A stretch of 64,000 nt of DNA from Chitinophagaceae bacterium (GCA_947454155.1 CANGIT010000007.1:1-64000), one strand, 5' to 3'. Counted from the stretch's first letter, positions 7,851-17,438 are shown. Numbers and translations: made by a program. The notes: generated by a model not told the origin, from the sequence alone.

Positions 7851-9476
7851 ATGGTAGCTCAAGTATGCAGAACCAAATTTTTGTTGTTTTCATTGCTATT
7901 TTTCCAACTGATCGCCAAAGCTCAACCTGGAGGTGGTGGTGGACTGAAGATTGATTCTGTTTATACCTCAGCCGGTGTGGCTATCAATTTAATGAAAGAT
8001 CCCGACCTGCATATTCGCTCCTTTGTGATGAAAAATGGAAAGATGGAACAGGAAACTTTCATCTGGGAACAGCTGAAAAAAAATGATGGAAGATACCGTA
8101 TCGCCAGAGGTTACTATGGTTTTGGACTACCCCCTACTGGCAGTCTGTCGCAAAAATATCAACGAAATGAAGCCTATACGCAAAGACTGTTGATCTCCTA
8201 CAAGAAAACCGTGATGTTGATCGACTTCGTGAATCTTTTAGAAGAGAATGCAAGCGGTTATGTAGACCGTATGGATTCACTGGTATTGATGAATGGCTAT
8301 TTTTTGCTCAATCGCAGTCAAAACCGAAGCAGTCGGATGACCGGAAGCAACTCATCGGTCATTGATCGTCAACGCCTGAACAATGGTTTAACCGCCTCAA
8401 CCCTGCAACCTTTACAAGCATCGGGACTGCTAAGCTACTGGAAGGAAATTGATGTAAGCTTTTTAGATAAGCGCTTGCTGGGGTCCGATTATCACTACAA
8501 TACGGCTTTGTATTTTTTTCATGAAGGCGCATACGACAATGCCTTGGAAGAATTGAATATCTCCATAGAAAAAAACAATGGCATCAAAACCTGTGAACAG
8601 TCGCTATTGCAATGTGACATTTACACCCAGACCAAACATTATGAGGAAGCCATCATTGTGATACATGAAGCCATGGAATGCAAAAGAAACCAATGGGATG
8701 ACACCCCTTATGCCGACAACCTGCTCACAAGAGCCTCTTTGCAGAGCGAAGCCGGCAGGTATGGAGAGGCGTTAAGCGATTACAACGAATTGGTGGAAAT
8801 AGCTGAAGAAAAGATGAGACCCGAAATTGAAAGGGCTACTTTCAAAATATACAAACTGAAAGCCCCACAGTCAGCCATAGACGATTTGAAAATTTATTTA
8901 TCTACGCAGCCCGATGAAATTAAATCGGAACAGCTGGGCTTTCGGTCAGAGAACAATGAAGTATATTTCATGATTGGCAAAGCAGCATACGAAGCCATGC
9001 AGTTTGATACCGCTTTTCATTACTTCTTGAAAGCGGAAGAACTGGGTTATGATAACCACACCAGCAGCTGGAATACTGTCGATATGTTTTCGAATTTGAT
9101 GGAAAAGCATCCCTATATGGCTTCTCTGTACTTAGGCCGTGCCATCGCCCGAAGTTTTCGGGCACCCTATTTGGGATGGGGCGATTCAACAAAGTACTGT
9201 TACGAGGAAGCGCTGAAAGACTTGAAAAAAGCAGAGCAGTTGGGATGGAACGACTATCGCATCAACATGTACAGCGCTCATTTTCTCAATCAATTAAAAA
9301 GACACCAAGAAGCCTTGAAGGAAATCGAAATCGCTATCAACAAAAACAGCAAGATCATTAGAAATTATAGCATCAGGTATCAAATCAGAAGCAATTTAGG
9401 ACAAACCCAATGGGGCAATAAAAACGATTCCGACCAGTTGATCATTGAACGAATGAAAAAGGAGATGGGGCTGTAG
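7851..9476 (+). CDS. Secreted tetratricopeptide-repeat protein
   Basis: 541 residues from the ATG at 7851. An upstream ATG at 7776 lies inside the preceding gene and would put 25 residues before the signal peptide, so it was rejected. Signal peptide: TKFLLFSLLFFQLIAKAQ, then a Gly run. After about 190 residues without a recognised domain come TPR-like helix pairs (YHYNTALYFFHEGAYDNALEEL, and LLTRASLQSEAGRYGEALSDY, and near the end FLNQLKRHQEALKEIEIAI). TPRs mediate protein-protein contacts; periplasmic or surface location follows from the signal peptide. It closes the six-gene cluster. Partner unknown. Confidence 0.75.
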   Translation: MVAQVCRTKFLLFSLLFFQLIAKAQPGGGGGLKIDSVYTSAGVAINLMKDPDLHIRSFVMKNGKMEQETFIWEQLKKNDGRYRIARGYYGFGLPPTGSLSQKYQRNEAYTQRLLISYKKTVMLIDFVNLLEENASGYVDRMDSLVLMNGYFLLNRSQNRSSRMTGSNSSVIDRQRLNNGLTASTLQPLQASGLLSYWKEIDVSFLDKRLLGSDYHYNTALYFFHEGAYDNALEELNISIEKNNGIKTCEQSLLQCDIYTQTKHYEEAIIVIHEAMECKRNQWDDTPYADNLLTRASLQSEAGRYGEALSDYNELVEIAEEKMRPEIERATFKIYKLKAPQSAIDDLKIYLSTQPDEIKSEQLGFRSENNEVYFMIGKAAYEAMQFDTAFHYFLKAEELGYDNHTSSWNTVDMFSNLMEKHPYMASLYLGRAIARSFRAPYLGWGDSTKYCYEEALKDLKKAEQLGWNDYRINMYSAHFLNQLKRHQEALKEIEIAINKNSKIIRNYSIRYQIRSNLGQTQWGNKNDSDQLIIERMKKEMGL

Positions 9477-9479
9477 CTG

Positions 9480-9511
9480 ATTTGTGATTGGGGATTTGTG
9501 ATTGGGGGATT
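9480..9511 (+). repeat. Two-copy 15-bp degenerate tandem repeat
   Basis: GATTTGTGATTGGGG followed by a near copy, directly after the TPR gene stop and between convergent genes. The rest of 9511-9612 has a looser TTTACATT repeat (about 9580-9610). It resembles the GATTTGRT arrays at 21.86 and 52.32 kb. Confidence 0.7.
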
Positions 9512-9612
9512 AAATTTGAGTGTATGGCGTTTGGCATTCATTCTAAACTTTGAAACACGTTTATACTACAAAACCATTTTACATTTTACATTCAATATTT
9601 TACATTCATAAT

Positions 9613-9966
9613 TCATCGCTTTACACCAATCACCGTTTTTCTAAAATGCACACCCCATGCTGTAAGTTCTTCCAGTAGTTTTTCGAGGGATTTGCCCAAT
9701 GGCGTCAGCGAATACTCGACCGTTACAGGCATGGTATCATAAATGATGCGGGTGATAAGTTGGTTGCGTTCCAGCTCTTTCAACTCCTGCGAAAGCATTT
9801 TCGGAGAAATGTCTTCAATATCTTTTCTGATTTCGCCAAAACGCTTGTTGCCGAAAGACAATGTAATGATAATGGGCACGCGCCATTTACCCTGAATGGC
9901 ATCCAGCGCATCTCTGGAAGCGATGAGTTTGGAAGGACACGTAGAACTTTTAGCAGATTTTGTCAT
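9613..9966 (-). CDS. HxlR-family transcriptional regulator
   Basis: 117 residues from the ATG at 9966 (a TTG at 9972 would add two residues). It has the winged-helix signature of the HxlR family: DAIQGKWRVPIIITL, then FGEIRKDIEDISPKMLSQELKELE and a C-terminal YSLTPLGKSLEKLLEELTAW. The N-terminal Cys (residue 10, in TCPSKL) is at the place used as a redox-sensing thiol in several HxlR members such as HypR and YodB; whether this one senses redox is inference. It is divergent from yceI, and the 110 bp between them carry four GTWAC motifs. Confidence 0.9.
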   Translation of the reverse strand: MTKSAKSSTCPSKLIASRDALDAIQGKWRVPIIITLSFGNKRFGEIRKDIEDISPKMLSQELKELERNQLITRIIYDTMPVTVEYSLTPLGKSLEKLLEELTAWGVHFRKTVIGVKR

Positions 9967-9979
9967 GGCCAATGATTAA

Positions 9980-10020
9980 GTTACTCCAAGGTAACTGATT
10001 ACCATTAGGTAACAAGTAAC
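9980..10020. promoter_or_regulatory. Probable operator: four GTTAC/GTAAC motifs
   Basis: GTTAC at 9980-9984, GTAAC at 9991-9995, 10010-10014 and 10016-10020, with GGTAA/TTACC inverted at 9990-9994 and 9999-10003. The array sits between the divergent hxlR-type gene and yceI, upstream of the yceI -7 box, as expected of an HxlR binding site. Binding itself is inferred. Confidence 0.55.
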
Positions 10021-10040
10021 TTTTGGAAAGTAAAAGTAGC

Positions 10041-10048
10041 TATTTTTG
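10041..10048 (+). promoter_or_regulatory. -7 box (TATTTTTG) for yceI
   Basis: Matches TAnnTTTG, 28 bp before the yceI ATG. A TTG at 10023-10025 lies 15 bp upstream, slightly closer than the usual -33 spacing. The GTWAC array overlaps the upstream side, suiting repression. Confidence 0.55.
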
Positions 10049-10076
10049 CGTCAGTAAAAAATCAAAAATTAATTTT

Positions 10077-10670
10077 ATGAAAAAAGTATTCTCATTGTCA
10101 CTGGCGATTTTTTCTTTTGTCGCATTAAGCATGGCACAAACAGTCAAAACCTGGAAAGTAGACAACATGCATTCCGGAGTGAAATTCTCTGTCACCCACA
10201 TGGTGATTTCCGAAGTAGAAGGAAGCTTCAAAGTGTATGAAGGCACCATCACTTCTGCCAAAGATGATTTCAGTGATGCCAAAATCGATTTCAGTGTAGA
10301 TGTGAACAGCATCAATACCGACAACAGCATGCGCGATGGCCATTTGAAATCAGACGATTTCTTCAATGCCGATAAATTTCCTAAAATGGTTTTCAAGAGT
10401 ACTTCTTTCAAAAAGAAAGCAGGTAACGTATACGAACTGATCGGCGACCTGACCATCAGAGATGTAACCAAGAAAGTAAAGTTCTCGGTTAAATACGGTG
10501 GTATCATGAAAGACCCTTATGGCAATACCAAAGCGGGTTTCAAAGCTACAGGATCCATCAATCGTTTCGATTATGGTTTAAAATGGAACACACTTACCGA
10601 GGCAGGTGGTGCCATGGTGGGTGCCGATGTGAACCTCACACTCAACCTCGAATTCGCTTTGGCCAAATAA
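10077..10670 (+). CDS. YceI family periplasmic lipid-binding protein
   Basis: 197 residues from the ATG at 10077; the longer reading frame from 10023 was rejected because it starts upstream of the promoter box and would bury the signal peptide (MKKVFSLSLAIFSFVALSMAQ). YceI proteins are lipocalin-like barrels that bind isoprenoid or quinone-like lipids. Hallmarks seen: WKVDNMHSGVKFSVTHM, the MRDGHLKSDDFF turn, the FPKMVFKST strand and the C-terminal VNLTLNLEF strand. Divergent pairing with an HxlR regulator is a common arrangement and suggests induction by electrophile or quinone stress (inference). Confidence 0.93.
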   Translation: MKKVFSLSLAIFSFVALSMAQTVKTWKVDNMHSGVKFSVTHMVISEVEGSFKVYEGTITSAKDDFSDAKIDFSVDVNSINTDNSMRDGHLKSDDFFNADKFPKMVFKSTSFKKKAGNVYELIGDLTIRDVTKKVKFSVKYGGIMKDPYGNTKAGFKATGSINRFDYGLKWNTLTEAGGAMVGADVNLTLNLEFALAK

Positions 10671-10690
10671 GCCTTCTATATCTTTTTTTC

Positions 10691-10732
10691 AAAAGGGAAG
10701 ACCTGTCTAATACAGACGTCTTCCCTTTTTTC
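10691..10732 (+). terminator. Intrinsic terminator after yceI
   Basis: A 12-bp stem (AAAAGGGAAGAC at 10691-10702 with GTCTTCCCTTTT at 10718-10729) ends in a T run, 20 bp after the yceI stop. Confidence 0.88.
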
Positions 10733-10780
10733 ATATCTTGACTTGATTAACAAAAGTAATTTCTCACGCATCCATCTATC

Positions 10781-13207
10781 ATGAAACGATATGCTTCTTC
10801 AATTTTTCTATTTGTTTTTCTGTTGCTTACCTTCATCCATCTATTCGCGCAGCAAACTTCCAAACTGACTTTGCCCAACGGCTGGTCGCTAAGTCCGGCC
10901 GGCAAGAGTCTGCCCTTGGGCGACCTTCCGCTTAATGCAGCTTTCTCTCCCAACCACAAGTTTTTGGCAGTAACCAACAATGGTCAAGGAACGCAGAGCA
11001 TTCAACTGATAGATGCCATTCACCAACAATTACTCGACAGCCGGACTGTTGATGTGGCCTGGCTGGGACTTTGCTGGTCGCACGATTCCCGTTTTCTATT
11101 TGCATCGGGTGGAAACGGCAATTATATTTTGAAACTGGGTGTAAAAGAAAATAAATTCATCAGCTCCGATACCATCCGGTTGGGCGAAGCCTGGCCCACT
11201 AAAATTTCTATCGCCGGCATCTGCATCGACGATAAAAAGCAGCTACTCTATGCCGTTACCAAAGAAAACAATTCACTTTATGTCATCGATATCAAAAGCA
11301 GAAAGACGCTGGGCGCATACCAGTTGGGTGGAGAAGGCTATACCTGTCTTCTTTCGCCCGACCGCACCCAGCTGTACATTTCGTGTTGGGGTTGCCGTAA
11401 AGTAAAGATTTTCGACACGCAAGCCCGGTCGTTCGTAAAAGAAATTGAGGTGGGCAGTCATCCAAATGATATGACGATCAGCAAAAAAGGCAGCTTCCTG
11501 TATGTTGCACTGGCAGATGATAATGCTGTGGCTGTTATTGACTTGATCAATTTGAAGGTCAAAGAAACACTAAATACAGCGCTATATCCCAATGCGCCCA
11601 GCGGATCCACCACCAACAGTGTGGCGTTGAGCGAAAATGAAAAAACACTTTATGTGGCCAATGCCGATAATAATTGCCTGGCTGTTTTCGACGTTACTGA
11701 ACCCGGTAACAGTCATAGTTTAGGCTTCATTCCCACAGGCTGGTACCCCACTTCTGTAAGGGCTTACGGAAAAAAATTATGGGTGACCAATGGAAAAGGA
11801 TTTTCATCATTCGCCAATCCGCATGGGCCCAACCCCTTGCGTAAAGAAACCGAATCGGCTTATCAGCAAGGCGAAAAAAATGAAGAAATCAAAGAACAGT
11901 ATATCGGCTCTTTATTGAAAGGAACATTGAGCATCATTGATATGCCTGCCGAAAGACAGCTGAACAGTTACACCCATCAGGTATATGAAAACACACCCTA
12001 CACAAAAGCTCGTGAAACACAACCCTCCGGCATCAAAGGCAATCCAATTCCAATGAAACTTGGCGACAGCTGTCCTATCAAACATGTGTTTTACATCATC
12101 AAAGAAAACCGCACTTACGATCAGGTACTGGGTGATGTCAAAGGCGGTAACGGCGATACTTCGCTGGTGCTTTTTGGAAGAACGGCAACCCCCAATCAGC
12201 ATGCATTGGCCGAGGAGTTTGTGTTGCTGGATAATTTTTATGTGGATGGTGAAGTAAGCGCCGACGGGCACAATTGGAGTCTTGGCGCATACGCTACAGA
12301 CTATCTCGAAAAAAACTGGCCCACCAGTTATGGCGGAAGAGGTGGTGGTTATGATGCGGAAGGAACCAGAGCCATTGCCAACAATAAAAACGGTTTTATC
12401 TGGGATTTTTGCAGCCGCGCCCATGTGAGTTTCCGTACCTACGGCGAATTTGCCGATGATTACAAAGCCAACTTACCGGTACTGGAAAATCATTTTTGTC
12501 CTTATTACACCAGTTGGGATCAAAACGTGATGGATACCATTCGGTTCACCCAATGGAAAAGAGATTTCGACTCCTTGCTGACCATAGGGAAAGTTCCGCA
12601 GCTCAACACCTTGCGCTTCATCAACGATCACACTTCAGGCATGGGTTTAGGTCAGCCCTCTCCCCTTGCCCAGGTAGCCGACAACGACCTGGCTACCGGC
12701 ATGTTTGTTGACTATTTGAGCCATTCTCCCATCTGGAAAGAAAGTGTGGTGTTGATTGTGGAAGATGATGCCCAAAATGGCCCCGACCATGTGGATGCGC
12801 ACCGCAGCACGGCCTACGTGGCAGGAGGGTGGGTGAAAAGAAATTACATCGATCATACACCCTATTCCACTTCTTCTTTTTTAAGAACCATCGAACTGAT
12901 ACTTGGATTACCACCGATGAGTCAGTATGACGCGGCCGCAGAGCCACTTTGGAGATGCTTCGATAATAAAGTGAACCTTAAACCATTCGTTGCCATTCCT
13001 GCTCAAGTGGATCTTTCAGCAAAAAACACCGCCATCAATTACTGGCAGCAACTAAGCGACAATTTCGACCTTACGAAAGAAGACCGTTGTCCGGATGATT
13101 TGTTCAATGAAGTGATCTGGCGTTCGGTGAAGGGCATTGATCAAGCCTGTCCGCCGCCGCATCATGCCGCCTTCATCAGCATGGGCAACGAAAAAGAAGA
13201 TGATTGA
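10781..13207 (+). CDS. YncE-type beta-propeller fused to a phosphoesterase
   Basis: 808 residues with a signal peptide ending near IHLFAQ. Residues of about 40-350 form a YVTN/YncE-like propeller with repeated blades (FSPNHKFLAVTNN, LYAVTKENNSLYVIDIKS, LYVALADDNAVAVIDL, LYVANADNNCLAVFDV). From about 435 comes an alkaline-phosphatase-superfamily phosphoesterase (PF04185 type): IKENRTYDQVLGDV, the VDGEVSADGHNWS segment, and VEDDAQNGPDHVDAHRS with metal-ligand-like Asp and His. The substrate is unknown; family members hydrolyse phosphate esters, and the propeller may provide binding. The protein should be periplasmic or exported. It lies alone between the yceI terminator and a DUF1003 gene. Confidence 0.85.
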   Translation: MKRYASSIFLFVFLLLTFIHLFAQQTSKLTLPNGWSLSPAGKSLPLGDLPLNAAFSPNHKFLAVTNNGQGTQSIQLIDAIHQQLLDSRTVDVAWLGLCWSHDSRFLFASGGNGNYILKLGVKENKFISSDTIRLGEAWPTKISIAGICIDDKKQLLYAVTKENNSLYVIDIKSRKTLGAYQLGGEGYTCLLSPDRTQLYISCWGCRKVKIFDTQARSFVKEIEVGSHPNDMTISKKGSFLYVALADDNAVAVIDLINLKVKETLNTALYPNAPSGSTTNSVALSENEKTLYVANADNNCLAVFDVTEPGNSHSLGFIPTGWYPTSVRAYGKKLWVTNGKGFSSFANPHGPNPLRKETESAYQQGEKNEEIKEQYIGSLLKGTLSIIDMPAERQLNSYTHQVYENTPYTKARETQPSGIKGNPIPMKLGDSCPIKHVFYIIKENRTYDQVLGDVKGGNGDTSLVLFGRTATPNQHALAEEFVLLDNFYVDGEVSADGHNWSLGAYATDYLEKNWPTSYGGRGGGYDAEGTRAIANNKNGFIWDFCSRAHVSFRTYGEFADDYKANLPVLENHFCPYYTSWDQNVMDTIRFTQWKRDFDSLLTIGKVPQLNTLRFINDHTSGMGLGQPSPLAQVADNDLATGMFVDYLSHSPIWKESVVLIVEDDAQNGPDHVDAHRSTAYVAGGWVKRNYIDHTPYSTSSFLRTIELILGLPPMSQYDAAAEPLWRCFDNKVNLKPFVAIPAQVDLSAKNTAINYWQQLSDNFDLTKEDRCPDDLFNEVIWRSVKGIDQACPPPHHAAFISMGNEKEDD

Positions 13208-13257
13208 TATCAATCTGGGTGCATGGCTAATTGCAATAACTTTGATCACTTCATGAT

Positions 13258-13956
13258 ATGGAAACTTTCATCAGCAATATTTCAAATCAGGAATTTCCGA
13301 TAGTAGAAAAAGTATCGGCAAAGTCTATACGAAGTTCCGTTCTGGAGCTGATCAAAAAAGAATATCCCGATTTCAACGATGAGTGTTTCCTGTCTTTAAA
13401 AGAGCTCAACTCCTTCAGGGAAAAATATATATCCGAATACCTCAGCCATCAAATCGGCGAACTGACCTCACTCGAAAAAACGGTATTGGAATCCTTGTCC
13501 AACAAAACAAGTCTGGCCGAAAAAATAGATTTGGAAGACGACACCCAACTCACCCTGGGACAGCGACTGGCCGATAAAGTGGCCAGTTTCGGCGGCAGCT
13601 GGACCTTCATCATTTCATTTGGTTTTTTTCTGGTGGTGTGGATCACCATCAACACGGCGCTGTTTCATAACAAAGGTTACGACCCCTATCCCTTCATTTT
13701 ATTGAACCTGATTTTGTCTTGTATCGCAGCTTTACAGGCGCCCATCATCATGATGAGTCAGAACAGACAGGAAGAGAAAGACCGCGAGAGAGCCAAGAAA
13801 GATTATATGATCAATTTGAAGTCGGAGCTGGAAATTCGTATTCTTCATGAAAAGATAGACCACCTTATCATCCATCAGCAACAGGAATTGCTCGAAATAC
13901 AAAAAGTGCAGATTGAGATGATGAACGATATTTTAAACAAGGTGGATAAAGATTGA
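13258..13956 (+). CDS. DUF1003 domain-containing membrane protein
   Basis: 232 residues. The DUF1003 core is visible as LGQRLADKVASFGGSWTFI, two membrane spans (about residues 120-140 and 152-172, the second containing FILLNLILSCIAALQAPIIMMSQ) and the charged EEKDRERAKKDYMINLKSE segment that always follows. A coiled-coil-like tail rich in Glu, Gln and Ile ends the protein. The N-terminal 90 residues, with two Cys-poor helical blocks, may be a small cytoplasmic domain. The family's function is unknown. It begins 50 bp after the phosphoesterase gene. Confidence 0.88.
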   Translation: METFISNISNQEFPIVEKVSAKSIRSSVLELIKKEYPDFNDECFLSLKELNSFREKYISEYLSHQIGELTSLEKTVLESLSNKTSLAEKIDLEDDTQLTLGQRLADKVASFGGSWTFIISFGFFLVVWITINTALFHNKGYDPYPFILLNLILSCIAALQAPIIMMSQNRQEEKDRERAKKDYMINLKSELEIRILHEKIDHLIIHQQQELLEIQKVQIEMMNDILNKVDKD

Positions 13957-13975
13957 ACGAGCCATAACTTCCCCT

Positions 13976-13983
13976 TATTTTTG
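13976..13983 (+). promoter_or_regulatory. -7 box (TATTTTTG) for the lipoprotein at 13998
   Basis: TAnnTTTG match 14 bp before the ATG, implying a very short leader of about ten nucleotides. Confidence 0.45.
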
Positions 13984-13997
13984 CCAAAAAAATACTC

Positions 13998-14387
13998 ATG
14001 TTTCGCCATTTGCTTTTTGTATTTATCACTGTCATCACTTTTACTTCCTGTCGTTTAGACAACAATAATGAATGTTTTTCCATCAGTCCGGCTGGCATCA
14101 GTACCATCGACGGCCCTTCTACGGCAACTGTCAATCAACCGGTGAGCATCAACATGACTTTCATGGTTGGCAATGGCTGTGGCAGTTATTACAGCACAGA
14201 AAATTTTTCGGAAGGTGATACCACTGAGGTACTGGTGAAAGTTAAATTTCAAGGATGCATGTGTACCCAGCAGGTGATGACTTTGCAACAAACTTATACT
14301 TTCACGCCCACTGTACCCGGGCCACATTATTTTAAATATTTTGTAAGTGATGGCAATTACCTGAGAGACACCATCTGGGTACAATAA
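13998..14387 (+). CDS. Small lipoprotein, unknown function
   Basis: 129 residues. Lipoprotein signal MFRHLLFVFITVITFTSC with the lipidated Cys at 18. The mature part has paired cysteines (NECFSIS, GNGCGSYYS, FQGCMCTQQ), and an Ig-like beta pattern ending YTFTPTVPGPHYFKYFVSDG, which resembles small Ig-like or cupredoxin-like secreted domains. Family not recognised. It has its own promoter box and stands between DUF1003 and an M23 peptidase. Confidence 0.7.
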   Translation: MFRHLLFVFITVITFTSCRLDNNNECFSISPAGISTIDGPSTATVNQPVSINMTFMVGNGCGSYYSTENFSEGDTTEVLVKVKFQGCMCTQQVMTLQQTYTFTPTVPGPHYFKYFVSDGNYLRDTIWVQ

Positions 14388-14509
14388 AAGAAACTGCCTA
14401 AACACCCATTTCATCGCGGGTATTAACCCCTGTGGAAAATTACCGTTATGTGGCTTCGTCATCCAGCTTGCTATTAGCCCTTAACTTTGAGCATAAGAAA
14501 ACAAACTAG

Positions 14510-16201
14510 ATGATCAGACCGTTCCCTCTATTTGCCCTTTTTTCGTTCTTAGTTTTCCATACCGGATACGGACAGCTTTTTTCGGCGCACAATTATCCCC
14601 AACAATATTTCCAATGGCCGGCAGGAGCCAAAGTAGGCATTGTAGCCAATTTCGGAGAGCTGCGTCCCAACCATTATCATATGGGGCTCGACGTTAGAAC
14701 CGATGGCAGGGTCAACGTGCCGGTATATGCCGCAGCCGAAGGTTATGTTGCCAAAGTGCACATCGACCCTACCGGATTTGGCCGTGCACTTTATATCAAT
14801 CATCCCAACGGACTCACTACACTATACGCTCATTTGAACGACTTCAATCCTGCCCTGGAAAAATATGTAGAGGAGCAACAGTACAAACTCAAACAATGGA
14901 AGATCGACCTTGAATTGCCCGATGGATTGTTTCCGGTTGAAAAAGGACAGTTCATCGCTTACAGCGGCAATACCGGCGGTTCACAAGGCCCTCATGTTCA
15001 TTTTGAAATCAGAGAAACCAAAACCGACAAGGTACTCAATCCGCTTTTTTTCGGTTTCCACATTCCCGACCAAACTCCTCCCGATATCATCAGACTGGCT
15101 GTTTATGATAGAAGAAAAAGTACCTACGAACAAACGCCAAGACTGTTTCCGCTGAAAAAAGTCAACGGCATATACCAGCCCATCGGCGGCAACATCACAG
15201 TCAGCAGCGACAAAGTCAGTTTTGCCATTTCTGCATTCGACCGTTACAGCGGCTCCACCAATCAGAATGGCATTTTCTCTGCCGTAGTTTACGACAATGA
15301 CAAAGCATTGGCCGGGTTTGAAATGAACAGCGTCAGTTACGACGAAACGAGGACCCTGAACGGACACATCGATTACAAAACCAAAATTCACGGTGGCCCT
15401 TTTTTGCAACACGTATCGCCATTGCCGGGCTGCATGGATGTGATTTACAATACGGCACCTCATGAAGACGGCGTCATCAGGCTCAACAACACCGAGCCTC
15501 ATCGTATCAAAATAGCTGTGCGTGACGTAGCTGACAACCTTTCTCAAATTCAATTTCAACTTCAACGCACGGATATCTTAAGTGCCGTTGGTACGCCGGC
15601 GCCGGGTCAACTTTTCGAGCCCAACAGTATCAATATTTTTGAAGCCGAAAGACTTTCGTTTTACATGCCTGAAAATTGTCTTTTTGATTCCTTTCATTTT
15701 CGCTGGACACAAAACGGGAACAAGGTGATGTTGCAAGGCGACGAGGTACCTGTGAACAGCTATTATCCCATTCGCCTCAAAGCCGATTTCGACATGGCAG
15801 ACACCGGAAAGATCGTGATGAAAATGACCGCTTATAAAAAAGACAGATTCAAAAAAGCGGTTTATGAAAACGGCTGGTACAAAGCGAGCTTTCGCGATTT
15901 CGGCTATGCCGAACTGATAAAGGATGTAACGCCTCCGTCAGTGGCGACTCTTTTTGGTTTCAGGGATGGCATCAGTTTAAGGGTGAACAGGATTGCCTTT
16001 GCAGCAACAGACAACACGAAAGAGATTGCTGAATTTTCGGGCTGGCTCGATGGCCAATGGCTCTTGTTTTCCAACGATAAAGGCACCAATTTCATTTATA
16101 CGGTAGATAAATATTGTCAACCTGGTGAACATAATCTTCGGTTGATTGTTAAGGACCTCGCCGGTAATGTTACCGAGAAAAACTATCATTTTTACCGTTA
16201 A
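14510..16201 (+). CDS. M23 family metallopeptidase (long form)
   Basis: 563 residues, signal peptide ending near residue 22 (HTGYGQ). The LytM/M23 peptidase domain occupies residues 30-200 with zinc-ligand motifs [10 protein letters not shown] (about residue 55) and [10 protein letters not shown] (about residue 161); both His and Asp of the HxxxD and HxH motifs are kept, so it may be catalytically active on peptidoglycan peptides. The remaining 350 residues are beta-rich, with Ig-like blocks ([48 protein letters not shown]), an architecture common in Bacteroidota cell-wall peptidases. The end lies 10 bp before bcp. Confidence 0.92.
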   Translation: MIRPFPLFALFSFLVFHTGYGQLFSAHNYPQQYFQWPAGAKVGIVANFGELRPNHYHMGLDVRTDGRVNVPVYAAAEGYVAKVHIDPTGFGRALYINHPNGLTTLYAHLNDFNPALEKYVEEQQYKLKQWKIDLELPDGLFPVEKGQFIAYSGNTGGSQGPHVHFEIRETKTDKVLNPLFFGFHIPDQTPPDIIRLAVYDRRKSTYEQTPRLFPLKKVNGIYQPIGGNITVSSDKVSFAISAFDRYSGSTNQNGIFSAVVYDNDKALAGFEMNSVSYDETRTLNGHIDYKTKIHGGPFLQHVSPLPGCMDVIYNTAPHEDGVIRLNNTEPHRIKIAVRDVADNLSQIQFQLQRTDILSAVGTPAPGQLFEPNSINIFEAERLSFYMPENCLFDSFHFRWTQNGNKVMLQGDEVPVNSYYPIRLKADFDMADTGKIVMKMTAYKKDRFKKAVYENGWYKASFRDFGYAELIKDVTPPSVATLFGFRDGISLRVNRIAFAATDNTKEIAEFSGWLDGQWLLFSNDKGTNFIYTVDKYCQPGEHNLRLIVKDLAGNVTEKNYHFYR

Positions 16202-16211
16202 TACTTTTTTT

Positions 16212-16676
16212 ATGTCGATGCCCGAAACTGGAAAGAAAGCCCCTGCCTTCAAAGGGAAAGACCAAAATGGCCAAACTGTTTCCCTGGCCGATTTCAAAGG
16301 GAAAAAACTGGTGCTTTATTTTTATCCTCAGGACGATACGCCGGGTTGTACCAACCAGGCCTGCAACCTCCGCGACAATTACGGCATTCTGAAAAACAAA
16401 GGTTTTGAAGTGGTAGGGGTTAGTCCGGATACCGAAGCCAAACATAAAAAATTCGAAAGCAAATACGAACTCCCTTTCACTTTGTTATCGGACCCCGAAT
16501 TGAAAATCATTGAAAAATATGGGGTTTGGGGCGAAAAAAGCATGTATGGTAAAAAGTACATGGGACTGATCCGCACCACATTTTTGATAGATGCCAATGG
16601 CAAGATTGCTCATGTAATCAGCAAACCGAAAGTGAAAGAACATACGGAAGAGATTTTGGCATTGTTTTCGGCGTAA
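16212..16676 (+). CDS. bcp: Thiol peroxidase, peroxiredoxin Bcp/PrxQ type
   Basis: 154 residues. It reduces hydroperoxides through a peroxidatic Cys with thioredoxin as reductant. The motif [18 protein letters not shown] carries the peroxidatic Cys (about 46) and the resolving Cys five residues later, the classic Bcp spacing. The start at 16212 ([13 protein letters not shown]) is preferred: the frame is open back to 16146, but that would overlap the preceding M23 gene by 56 bp and add a non-conserved stretch. Cytoplasmic; convergent with birA, with only 10 bp between stops. Confidence 0.95.
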   Translation: MSMPETGKKAPAFKGKDQNGQTVSLADFKGKKLVLYFYPQDDTPGCTNQACNLRDNYGILKNKGFEVVGVSPDTEAKHKKFESKYELPFTLLSDPELKIIEKYGVWGEKSMYGKKYMGLIRTTFLIDANGKIAHVISKPKVKEHTEEILALFSA

Positions 16677-16686
16677 AAATATACAG

Positions 16687-17412
16687 TTACAGTTTCCATT
16701 CTATCTCTCCATGACTGAAACCGCCGGCTTCGGTGATAAGTTTCCCTTGTTCATCCACCCCTAAAACCAAGGTTTCAAAAAGCTGTTCCTCTTTTTTTAA
16801 CCAAACGGATTCCCCTTTTTTATACAACGCCTGATTGTATGCAGCAATGATGGCCTTGTTATCCATCGGCCTTTGGTTTAAAAAATCCCAGATTCTTAAT
16901 TGCAACTGTTGGGCCAGGGCTATTGGAGGATGGTTCTGGCCTGTGATTTCAATTAATGAGACCGGAAGATTAGATGTAGTTGAAAAAACCGACTGATTGA
17001 CGTTGATGCCGATACCGATGACCGCTCCATTCCAAGCCTGCCCTCTGAAACTGTTTTCAATGAGCAAGCCACCTGCCTTTCTGTCATTGATGTAAATATC
17101 ATTGGGCCATTTGATGTTAATTTTTTCCGAAATCAGCTCCGAGAGAAAATCCCTGCAAACCAAGGCAACCGCCATATTGAAAATAAACGGAGCGCCCGAC
17201 CATGCAGTATCAGCCAAAAAAACCATGCTCATCATAATGTTTTCTCCAGGCTCGCTAACCCAGGATTTACCACGCTGTCCACGGCCGGCAGTTTGTTCCA
17301 GCGCAAAGTAAACTTCGCCATGTTCCGCCAATCCTTCACGCAACCGGCCCATGGCATAGTTGTTGGTACTGTCCACCCTGTCGAGAATATGAAATTGTAA
17401 ATGACCGCTCAT
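16687..17412 (-). CDS. birA: Biotin--[acetyl-CoA-carboxylase] ligase
   Basis: 241 residues. It activates biotin to biotinyl-AMP and transfers it to the lysine of the biotin carboxyl carrier protein. Motifs: TAGRGQRGKSW (biotin/AMP loop, about residue 43), KWPNDIYINDRKAGGLLIEN (about 100-119, with catalytic Lys) and a short C-terminal SH3-like domain ending GEIEWKL. There is no N-terminal helix-turn-helix, so it is the enzyme-only form and not a repressor. It is divergent from rsfS. Confidence 0.95.
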   Translation of the reverse strand: MSGHLQFHILDRVDSTNNYAMGRLREGLAEHGEVYFALEQTAGRGQRGKSWVSEPGENIMMSMVFLADTAWSGAPFIFNMAVALVCRDFLSELISEKINIKWPNDIYINDRKAGGLLIENSFRGQAWNGAVIGIGINVNQSVFSTTSNLPVSLIEITGQNHPPIALAQQLQLRIWDFLNQRPMDNKAIIAAYNQALYKKGESVWLKKEEQLFETLVLGVDEQGKLITEAGGFSHGEIEWKL

Positions 17413-17438
17413 GACTATAATTAATCACAAAGAAATAG

